Assembly (NCBI GenBank): GCA_937893125.1
Contig: CALBHW010000059.1
Coordinates: 1-64,000, forward strand
Source of the DNA: an uncultured Clostridia bacterium
Lineage (GTDB): Bacteria; Bacillota; Clostridia; Christensenellales; UBA1242
Direction: 5' to 3'
DNA: 64,000 nt
The translations under genes were made by a program, and so were the position numbers. Below are positions 37,201 to 49,200 of this stretch, in pieces (the stretch's first letter is position 1; each line of letters starts with the position of its first letter). The notes below the pieces were generated by a model that was not told the origin of the DNA, ran no database searches, and saw only the letters and a list, made by a program, of their open reading frames with translations.

Positions 37201-40200
37201 GGTCATTGAAAAATCGACAAAAATCGACATATTGCCAGTTTCGCAAGTTTTAGGACTTACACCTTCAACTACTGACATCAATTTTAAACAAGGGCAAACA
37301 AAGCCTGCGGAATTTCAAGTTGCGCTAGCGGGCGACAAAATAAAGAATGACAATCTTTTAACAAAAGTTATTGGAATAAAAAATTTTAGAAACCAAACTT
37401 ACTATTTTGAAAGTGATGGCACTGACGGACTCTTTAGTCTTTCTTTGTCTGGTGCGGACTTAACTGCAAAAGATTATACTCTTAGCGTTTATTCGACCTT
37501 TATTGGTCAAGGTTTTGCAATTTTTGTCCCACAAGATAAGGTGACGACAAAGGAAAATTTTGACAATTTCTTTAATTTTAGTTTTGTTACAATTAGTGAT
37601 TTAACCTTAGAAGAGTTTGTCCCAAGAATGTTTTACATTTTGGACAACGAAAATAATTATGTTTTGGCACATAGTTATGAAGAAAATAGGAATTATTATC
37701 TTCGCGTTGTTGATAGAGATGTTCTTTCGTCTGTGTATAATGACATGGCGGTTGTAAATTTCTCTGTCAGCGACGGGCTTAGTATTCCATATCATATTTC
37801 AACATTAGACGACCTTTTATCTATTGGTGAAAGTCAAGAATCGGTTACAAAAAACTATATTTTGACAAAAGATATTGAAATCGGGAATAAAAATTTTGCT
37901 CCAATCGGAAATTATTATCACGTAAATTTGACCGAAGAACAATTTACAAATAGAGTTGACACATATTACATAAATGTTGATGGCTCGTTTGTTGTTGCGT
38001 CAAATTATGATGAAGACAATGTCTATTATGCATACGGATTTAACGGCACTTTTACTGGGAAATATGTTATTCCAAGTTTAAAAGGTGACGACATAATAAG
38101 ATACTATGATTTGACAGGAATAAATTATGAAGGAGTTAACCCTTCAAATGTAGACGGAATTTTTGCAAGACTTGGCGAAAATGGCAAAATTAGTGATTTA
38201 GGACTTGTTTTTGACACATATAATATGAGTTTTGCTTCGAATGCGGGCGGAGAAGAAGTGACAAATGTTGTCGGCGGACTTGTTGCAACAAATTTTGGGC
38301 GAATTGAAAATATTAGCGTAACATTTGACGGCTATTTTATTAAAACTGAAGAAAATTTGACACTTGGCGGAATCATTGGCGTAAACTATGGCACTTTTGA
38401 TAATTCGACCATTAGAAATAGCGCAAAAACGACAGGCACGATTATGATTGACTCTTCAAAACAAAACGCAGAACTTTTAATCGGCGGTTTTGTTGGCGAA
38501 AATAAGGGCGTAGTTATTGGTTCAAATAAAGTCGTTGACTCATTTGATATTGCGTACGACGACCTAGGATTTGATTGTAACCTTATTTTGAGTGTTCAAG
38601 ACCAATCGCAAAACGGGGAAGATTCAAACAAATCAAGCATCGGACTTGTGGCTGGAAAATCAATCGGACTTATATCAAATTTCGCTATTAACGGTAGAAT
38701 TAGTGCTTCAAAAATGGACAATGTCGGCGGAATTGTAGGTTATATTGAATATGGCGAACTTCAAGTTGAGGACGACGGATATGCCTTAAAAGATAGTTAT
38801 TCGATTGCTCGTGTCCAAGGCAGGTCGTATGTCGGCGGGGTAATTGGACAAACATTTGGTAGGGATTCAAATTTAGCAGTTAAGGTATATAACGTTAGTG
38901 CTGAAAATTACGATACGATGTCTTATGCAACTCGCGTATTTGTACGCGGGAAAGATTATGTCGGTGGACTTGTCGGTCGTGCAATGTATTCAAAATTTGA
39001 ATATTCCTATGTTGCAAGTTATTACAAATTTGACGAAAATAGTTTTGATATCGAAGGAGACAGGCTTGTTGGCGGATTTATTGGCAACGCACAAAATATA
39101 AGCGTTTCTCAATGCGCAAGTTTCATAAATGTTGAAGTTGGGGCAGGCGGAACAAATGGCGGACTATTTATTGCAATGTCAAGCGGTGTTTCAGCGCAAA
39201 ACTCTTTTGCGTATGGATATGGCAAAAATTTGACAACAAGAAATCTAGGTTTTGCAGTTTCCGACTACAACACAAACCAACTTTATATAATCTTTTACAA
39301 TGTTAATGAAGACAATAAGTTGTATGTTAATAATGTCGAGAATAAAACAATTGATTCTATTTCAATAACTGAAAACAATTATTGGAAAAAGGCGGAAGAA
39401 GGAAGTTTAATCCCATATTATCTTCTAAAAGATGGCAAGCCACTTATGGCTGTTTCACCTACAATTGACGCAACGGTAAAAGAAGTTGAAAGTTACGAAA
39501 GATTTATTGGTGTCACAGGGCAAAAAGCGGTTGTTTTGTTCCTTGTAGAAGATAGTAGTGGTGTATACACTAACGAACAAATCGAGAGACTCAACACAAT
39601 TGATGTCGGAGACATCTTTGATATTGATATTGACCCATTGACATATAAGACATCAAAAATTTCAATTAGTACAACAAAGCCAACTGACATTTTGACAATT
39701 AGTGACGGCAAAATTGTCCTTAAAAAAGAAGGCAATGTAACTCTTAAAATAGCGTCTAAACTTACGACATTGTCAAATACGGAAATCGAAATTATTGTTA
39801 TGAAAGGCGTGTCTGATGTAAAGGTTTACTCAAACGACTCTGTTTTGCGTGACATTTCAGGCTCAACTATGGAAGTTGTCAAAAATAGTCCACAAACGCT
39901 ATATTCTAGGGCAACATATGATAGAACACTTGACGGAAAAAATATTTCATTTAGGGCGTCTAGCAAGGGAATAGGTGTAAGATTTATGATTGACAAAACG
40001 AACATCCCAGCGGAATACAAGGACAATCTAAACGCAATTCTTGCCTTTAATAATGTCGGCTGGGAAAACTTGCCAGAACTTGATTATCAGTTCGTCGACA
40101 TTGAAGATTCTACAAATATAACTCTTATTGCTAAACTTGCACAAGAAAATGCAATTGCAATTTCCTACATTCCTTTCATAAGAAAAACTGTTTCTGGCGT

Positions 40201-43200
40201 TTTAACAACTATTCTTCTTGACAAATTAAAAGGCGAATTTGACCTTATTATTAAGAGTGGGGCAACAAACATTGTTATTGAAAATAATGTCGACCCAAAT
40301 GTTGTTATGGGACAACTTGAAAAATTCTCATTTGTTATTACCGCTTATACAGATGTTGCGGGAGATACAATTGAGTATTATTGCGACAAAGTGCTTGATG
40401 GCACGACAATTGATGTCTCAAGTGTTAAAAAATCTTCTTCTAACGGTCAAATTTCATATACATTCACATTCTTCTATGTGAATAAACTTGAACCTTTAAA
40501 AGAATCCTTATATTACACATTTGAGTTCTATGCGTCATCGAACCCACTTTCGACTAAGCAAATTACAATAACAATTACGCCACAAAAAGATTTGAACAGC
40601 ATTTCTTCGCGTGTATACTCAGAAAGAGATAAAGACTTCCCACAATCACCAAGCCAAAACAATATTATATATAACGGGCGTCCTGCACTTTTAACTCTTG
40701 AAGCGTATCCATATCTAGCGGATTTCACAACGCTTAGACTTAGGTATTTGACTTCTTCAACAAAAGCACTTTCAATTACGCAACTTGAATATAACGCTTC
40801 GCAAGCGGGGTCGGGCAATATGTTTAGCGTCAACCTAAATTACGGTGCGGAATATGATAGCACGGGAGCACTCATTGTGAGAAAGGAAAGTGCGCAAGAT
40901 GTCTATGTAGGGAACGGCAACGGCGTGTATTCTTACAGTAGATTCTTCTTCTTTAGCCTTCTCATTCCAAGTGATACGGCTGATAAATCAGTGTATAATT
41001 TGATTGTCGATGTCGTGGATAGTAAGGGAAATATAGTATTCTCGCAACCAATTGTTTTAAACACACTTTCAAAAACGGAAGTCGACCTTAAATTTGATGA
41101 AAGGTTTAAGGGCGCTGATGAAACATACTATCTTCCAGTCAACACAAAACAAAAACTTGATGTTGTAACAACAAATAATTATGAGACGGCAAATTGGGAA
41201 GTTTCGTCAACGGATGTAGTCTTGACACAAAGACAAAAGGAAATTTTCACTCCATACCTTGAAAATGGAGCATATTATGTCAACACTATGAATTTTAGCA
41301 AAAACGAGTTCTCAACTGACCTTATAGGAAAGACAATTAAACTTACGTTGACTCTTGATAGCGGAAAAACGGCAGATGCAAAATCTATTTTATTCAACTT
41401 GTCACTCTTTACTGTAACAAACATCTCAGCAAACGGCGTGACTGACGGATATATGTCGGTTAAAAATTCCACAACGACTCCACTTCTTGTAGATATTGAA
41501 GCAGTTTACGACGAAAGCGTCGTGACTAGCGCAAATAACTGGTACACAACTTGGTTTAACAAGTTCGGGGAAGATAATTCTGACTCTCTTTATCAACTTT
41601 TGACAAATAGCGGTTATTCAATTAGAGAGAACTTTGCGGATTATATTGCAAGTTTGCAAGAAAAGGTAACGAAAGCAAGTTTTGATTCAAAAGCAAAAGA
41701 CGATTCCGCCTTTGTATCTGGCGTTTGGCTATACAAAAATGCGGAAGGAACGCTTAGTGCATTAAGATGTGGTTCGACTTATAATAACAAAACATTTGGC
41801 GTCGAAAATTATGAAGGTTACGTTGCAATTTATGGATATGAAGAAGATGTTAATTCGAGTTTGTCTTTGAATGTTAGACTTTCTTACTCAAATAGAAAAG
41901 ACTCGGTTACATATAGGGGCATTCCAAATGTCGAAAATTACAATTACGATGCGTCTGTCTATTCAAGTGTATTTACTTTCTCGCAAGATTTCATCTTAAA
42001 CTTTGTTTCGGCACTTTCATTCTATAATCCAACACCTGTGTCGAGCGTAAAAGAATTTATGGAACTTGAAAATGACGAAAGCGGTGATTATAGGCTTATT
42101 TCTGACCTTATTTTGACGGATTTTAGACCTTTTGAAGCAAAATTTAAGAGTTTTGACGGTAATAATTATAAAATTTATATTTTGAGTTTTGCGGATACAT
42201 CAAACGAGTCATCGTCGGGCAGTTTTGGGCTTTTCACAAACATTTCATCAAGCACAATGATTTGCAATACGACAGTCTACTACACAAGTAGGGTGGATTA
42301 TGATAGTAGAATTCAAGGCTATGTGCCACGTTCAACTCCAATGACACTTGACATTTCGGCTTACTCGTCAGTTAGATTTGGCGGGCTAAGCGTTACAAAT
42401 AATGGCGTTATCACAAATTGTAAGGTGTCGGGGGCTGTTTCAATCGATTCTACGCGTGCTTCATCTTCTTCTAATCTTATGGGCGGACTTGTAAGTAGCA
42501 ACGCTAGTTCAGGTTTTATTACAAATTCAAAGGTTATTGACTTTAACTTTACCGCAAGCGGACAAATCGGCGGTTTTGTTGGAAAGAACGACGGAATGAT
42601 TGTATCGAGCGCTTTTGAAAATAGCCAAATCCTTGGGCTTTCAGCAAATTGCGATATTGGTGGGTTTGTTTATGAAAACTCAGGCTCAATTTCCGAAAGT
42701 TTTGTACAAGGCGCAAGGGCAACGACCGATAGCGACATAAGAAATACTGGTAGCGGAATTATTAGCCGTCTCGGTGGCAACATTGGTGCGTTTGTTTATG
42801 CAAATAACGCAACAATCAGTGATTGTTATACAAACATTTTGGCTTCAACAAGTAAAAATAAATCGGGCTTTGTTTATACTGATAGTGGTTCGAGCGTTAT
42901 AAGTAGGTGCTATTCAATCTTCTACAAGGCTTCGGGCGACAATACAACGGCTATTTATCCTTTTGTTGGACCAAATGGCGACGATATTCCACCAAGAGTT
43001 GTTGTCAATGGAACGCTAAACAATTGCTACTACTTAACAGTCAAAACAAGTGGCTATTGGGCAACTGACTTGTTCTACACATCGTCTAGCCAAACTACTT
43101 CAGCTTATCAAACTCCAGACAATAAAAAGGCGTTTGGGCTTGAAGTTGACGACTTTGCGACGCACGATAGTTTTGCTAATTTTGATATGTCGTTAAAACC

Positions 43201-46200
43201 AAACACAGTAACTGTCGCATACAAGCAATATTATTATGTCGACGGCTACACCTGGGTGATTATTGGCGGAAAACCACTTATTGTCTCAACATTAACGGAT
43301 ACAATAAGTATGCATAGTTACATTGGTAAAAAGAAAAATTACTATCTTGATGACCAAGTTCTGTATAATTTGACTGAAGGGACAAAATTCCACACTGAAA
43401 GCACGGACGTTGGGCTAGAAAATAATTTGACCCTTACAAAGTACTTTATTGAAAATACTGACGGCGTTTATAATGAAAAAGATGTTGTTTTCACAAAACT
43501 ATACAACAAATCGCTTGCTCAAAGCACTTTTGAATATAAGTTGGATAATGACTATTCATTGAAACTTGTGGCAAGTGAGACGGCGGAAGGCTTAAAATTT
43601 TCGTCAGCAGAATATGGCAACGGTGAAAAACAAATTTTGGATATAAAGGTTTTGTCAAAAGATAATATCTACATTGACCAAGATGACAATTTTAGGGCAA
43701 ATGACACTGTCGTTATTGAAACCAATGACGCGGGCGACATTTCAAGAATTACTCTTAAAACTCTTCAAAGCGCGTCCTATTACTATTCTGAAAATGTAAA
43801 GGATGTGTCTGAGCTTAAAGGAACAAGGACAAATCCATATCTACTTTATGATTATGAGTCTTTTGTTGAGACATTGTCGGAAGATACGGACGGAAAGTTC
43901 TATAGACTTGTTAGAGATATTGATTTAGGAAACTCTTTTGTTAAGACATCTTCAAAGACATTTAGGGGCGTTTTACAAGGCAATCATATGACTTTGAGTA
44001 ATCTTGCAATTTCCTACTTTAATAACCAAGAAAAAGTGGAAGATATGCATCTAAATCAAGAGTCATTCGGACTTTTTGCGGAGATTGCAACGGCAACAAA
44101 GGCGTCAATGCAAGATACGGTTATCAGTAATATTACATTAAATGTGTCGGAAGTTATTTCAAATTCACACAAATATGTTGGTGCTTTATCAGGTAGACTC
44201 CTTGGTGGCAATGGCTCTAAAAAGATTTTCCTAAACAACATAAACATTGTTGGAGATAGCAACACTTATCTTGCTGGCAAAAACGCAGTTGGTGCGTTGT
44301 CAGGGTTTGCAACGGGGAATGTTATTATAAAAGATATTAACGTGTCGGCGTCTGTAAATGCGACATATAATGCACTGCTAAACAAAAAAGACATGCTGTA
44401 CATTCGCGGGGCTTCGACTGACAAGGTGTCTTATGCGGGCGGAGTTGTAGGAATTTTCGATGTTACGGAAGTCGTTGACCCTTCAACCCTTAAAAACTAT
44501 AACGCAAGTAATGTGAAAATTGACTCTTCGCGTGTTTATCAAGGCAACATCGTCGGCTCGGCGTTTGGACTTGTTGGCGAAAATGCAATTGTGAATTATG
44601 TAAATGTTGAGTTTGACTTGGAAAGCAATTCTTACATTAAAGCAACTGTCTATGCAGGCGGTTTAGTGGGTGAAAATAGGGGAAGAATTATAAGTTCTTC
44701 TGTAAAGTATCTTGGTCAAGAGTCAATGACAATGGATATCGCTCCAAGGCTTGACACGGCGGATAATATTTTCTTTGAAACACCAAACAACACCATTTCG
44801 GGACTCGGTGGACTTGTGGGGCTCAATAACGGTGGATTTATTTCAAATTCCATTTCGACCCTAAATGTTAGAAACAAAACATCTGTCGTTGTCGGTGGCG
44901 CGGTAGGAAGAATGGTTGGTGGCGGACTTATAAATGTCGTTGCGACGGGCGCGGTTCTTGGTAGCAAAGTTGTTGGCGGGTTTATTGGCTCAGTCAATGA
45001 TAGAGACATTTTAACAACGACCGAAGCGGGCTACAACAAAAATGCTTTCCTTGACTTCACAAATTCTACGGTTAAAAAGAATTTTAATGCAAGAAGCGTT
45101 TATATGGGCGGAAATACTTTGCCAGATAATGTCACAACACTTATTTCGTCTTGCGTTGCGGGTAATAACTATTTGTCAAGCGACTATTATGCACTAAATA
45201 ATTTACTTATTTCAAATGAATACGCCTTTGCTGGATTTATTGGAATTATCGCGTTTTATTCAGAAAATGATGCAATAAGTCCAAATTGCAAAGATGCGAT
45301 TATGTATGGCAATAAGAGTTATTTTGTGAACACACTTTATAGTTCTCAAAACACAAGTACCGTTTCAAAATATCTAAATTCAACCTATTATTCATCAAAA
45401 CTTGATATTTTGTTTAGCAAAACGAGCGAAACAAACATTTTGGGCAATGACGGCGAGCAAATGGTTTATCCATACAGAGTGCAAGATTTCTACTACGAGT
45501 CACAACAATCGGGTGTTTCTTATTCAATTAAAAAATACACCAACACTCAAGAAGGAATCGACAGCCCAGTCATTTCAAGTGAACACGACAAGATTATTGA
45601 TACAATTTACGAATTTGTTTCATACTCGCACGAATCAATAAAAAATTCTTCCGAACTTTATACCGAAATTAACTACGACAAAGACGGTGATTGGAATACT
45701 GAATACAAAAACCGCTCCTACGACTGGTACAAAGCGCGTTTTGGAAAGTTCTATTATAAGAAAGTGGGCGAAAACATCGTAACGACAAACGATACAACTA
45801 GCGAATACGGCGAGTATATCCAAGTAACTGACACTGAAAGAGAAAACTTTATGAATTTCTATGAAGTTTCTAAAGATATTTTCGTAAAAATTTACTATAT
45901 TTCAAGCCCAGTTGTGGAACATTTTGATTATTCAAGAAAGTTTACAAACACTAATAGCGAAATTTCTTTCACTGGCGAAAGCAAGGATAAAGTAAACGGC
46001 TACACATATAACAACCTTGACGAAATTAAAAAACAAACGGCAATTATAATAAACGGCGTTCAAATTCCTATAACATTCAATGAAGGAGACTATGTAGAAG
46101 TAACGCAAGGTGAAGGGGAAGACAAAGAGTTTTTAAACGGAACATACACTTCCTATCCAAATTTGACTCTTCCAAACGGGTGCGTTGTATCAAAACTTGT

Positions 46201-49200
46201 TTTTGAAGTGACTAAGGAAACCCTTGAAAATTCGGCGGTTACATTTGTTGTTAATAATGTTGAAATAACTTATTCTCTTACAAATGTTCCACTAAATAAA
46301 AAAGGTTTAACTTATCTTGAGTCGTCCTCTCGTGGTGAAGCGACTGCGTACGAACTAAAAGTTTCGACAAAACGCGTCATTTATAACGCCTACGAAAACG
46401 GCTACTGGTCATTTGATGATAACTTCTACTCAGACGATTTCTCTCTTGCAACAAAATATCCAACAAACCTTGAGATTGCTGAGACTTACATTTGGAGTAG
46501 ATTTGCTTCAAACGATGTCGGCGAGTCAATTAGGTCAGCAGAAGATTTAGCAAGAGTTGCAAGTAATGTCAATAGCGGGAAAAATAGTTATGAAGGAATA
46601 ACATTGACTCTTGAAAATGACATTGATTTGAGTGGAAAATATTGGATTCCAATTGGAACGCTTGAACATCCATTTAAGGGCGAGTTTGACGGCAACGGGA
46701 AGAGTATTCAATATGTATCCGTAAATCAAAATTCAAATGGTGTAACTTTTGATAGCACTGGCAATGTCAAATATGAGCCAACTCAAAATTACTTAGATTA
46801 TTCGGGGCTTTTTGGTGTAATTAGTGGTGCAAACATTCACGACCTTTCAATCCTTGGAGGGGAAGTCGCGGGACTTGTTTCTGGCGGACTAGTCGGAAGG
46901 GCGGAAAATAGCACAATTTCAAACATCTTAAATAGAAATAGCGCTTTTGGACTTGAAGTTGCTGGTGGAATAGTGGGCGAACTTGTGGGCGGAAGTTTGA
47001 CAAATAGCAACAATTATGCACTAGTCACACTATCAAGCGTTGACGCACTTGATTTGTATGCTGGTGGGCTTGTGGGACAAGCGAAAGATACAACAATTGG
47101 TAATGATGAACATAATGTCGTTTCAAATTCGGGCAAAATTACTGCGATTTCAACATATACAAGTTACATTGCAACAAATAGTCTTGTTAACTTGCATGTC
47201 GGCGGACTTGTCGGCAAAATGACAAATACAACACTATCATACGCGCAAAATTCGGGGCTGATTAAGGTTCAAACAAACGCACATAAGCTGTACATTGGTG
47301 GAGCAGTAGGCGAAACGGAAAATGGCACCGTTCACGATGTCAAAAATAACGGACAACTTGATGTTTCTCATTCTGGCGTTTATCAAGAGACGCATTCGGT
47401 GCTTGAAAACACTGCTCTTGACAAAGTGGAAAACGGAGAATACATTTATTCGACAGTTGATGTCGGTGGCGTTGTTGGATTATCAAGCAATTCGCTTAGC
47501 CTTTTGTCAAATTTGTCGTCAATTAAATTTGACGCAATGTCGACAAATTCTTCGCATATTTCGTTAGGCGGAATTGTGGGAAGGTTAAAAAATGTTATTG
47601 ATAATAAACTAACAGTTAGTGAATCTTACAATTCTGGAAGTATAGAATCTACATCCACGAATTCGACTACATTTGGGATCGGTGGCGTTGTTGGAACAAT
47701 TGATTTAAACAAGTCAACTTTTGCTTCGTTTAGTGACCCAATCGTTATTATATCAAACAACTACAATTCAGGTTCACTTTCAAGCGACAGCGTTTGTTTT
47801 GTCTACATGGGTGGCGTTGCTGGGTATGCTTATAACGAAAAAACAGTATCGCTTGGCGAATGTGTTATGCTCCAAAACAACATAAATATTGGATATGTAA
47901 CAATTTATGATTATGTGGGGACAAGAAACGCGCTTGGCGCAATCATTGGTTCGTCAGCAAATTGCCTTCTAGTTAACCCATATGGCGATTTTAGTAGCGA
48001 AAATGTACTAGATAGAGTCTCATTTGACCTAAACAACTTCTATTTGTCTGGTAGCGCGTATAGCGGAAGCAAGGTTTTCACTGGTTACTCAGTAAAAACT
48101 AGCGACGGGACATTTGACCCAGCAAGCGAAGTTGTTGACGATAGTTTCTATAAAGAAGATAGCAAATTCTTCTTCTCGAAATCACTCTCTTCAACTGACC
48201 TTAAATTAAAAGCAAGTTTTGAAATGAGAAAAAAGAGTGAGACGGAAGATACAAGTTTTGCCTATGATTTTGATAACATTTGGGAACAAAAATATGGTAC
48301 TTGGTATCCAACCTTGAAGAGAAATAAGAATACATCTTACTGGATAGATAATGCAAAAGAAGTTGTAACATCATCAACAGTTTACAATATTTCGACAGCA
48401 GATGAGTTGTCATATATGGCAAAAATGATAAATAGTGGCGAACTTGCAAGTTCAAACATCACAATTCGCCTAACTAAATCAATTGATTTGTCAAATAAGT
48501 TCTTTACACCTATTGGCACAACAAATAATCCGTTTAGAGGTACATTTGATGGCGGTTTCTACGAAATAAAGAACTTAACAATTGACGGCGATAGTAAGTA
48601 TGTCGAATCGAACGGAAACGAAAGTTTTTCTAACGATTTTGGTGGCTTGTTTGGTGTAACAAATGGCGCAACAATCAAAAATCTTGGCATCGAAAATCCT
48701 GTTGTTCAAGAAGTTTTGTATGCGTCGGGCGTTGTATCTCAAGCAACGAACAGTTCGCTTGTCAGCTTGTATACTGATAGTGCGGAGTCAAGTCTTACGA
48801 CATCTCCAAGTAAGATTGAAGGGACTTTTGGCGCGGGTGGAATAGTGTGTTCACTTATAAATAGCAAAGACTTCGGCAATGTCAAAAAGGGACTTTACAA
48901 TAGTTACAACAATGTCTATGTTTTAGCGGGCGCGGAAAATGCTTCAAAAGTGGGCGGACTTGTAGGCGAAATGGTTGCAAGTTTCACCTATAACTGCTAC
49001 AACAACTACTACGGCGTTGTGACTGTTACTGATTCTGGAACTTCGGCAGGTGGAGTCGTTATCGGAAGGGCAGACAAAGACAGTAAAATCGGAAATGTTT
49101 TCAATCTTTCACCAAAACTTAATTCCTTAAAAGGTAATTCTGTTGATAACGGACCTGCGCTTTATAGATTGTCGCTTGAAGACGGCAAGGTTTACAAAAC

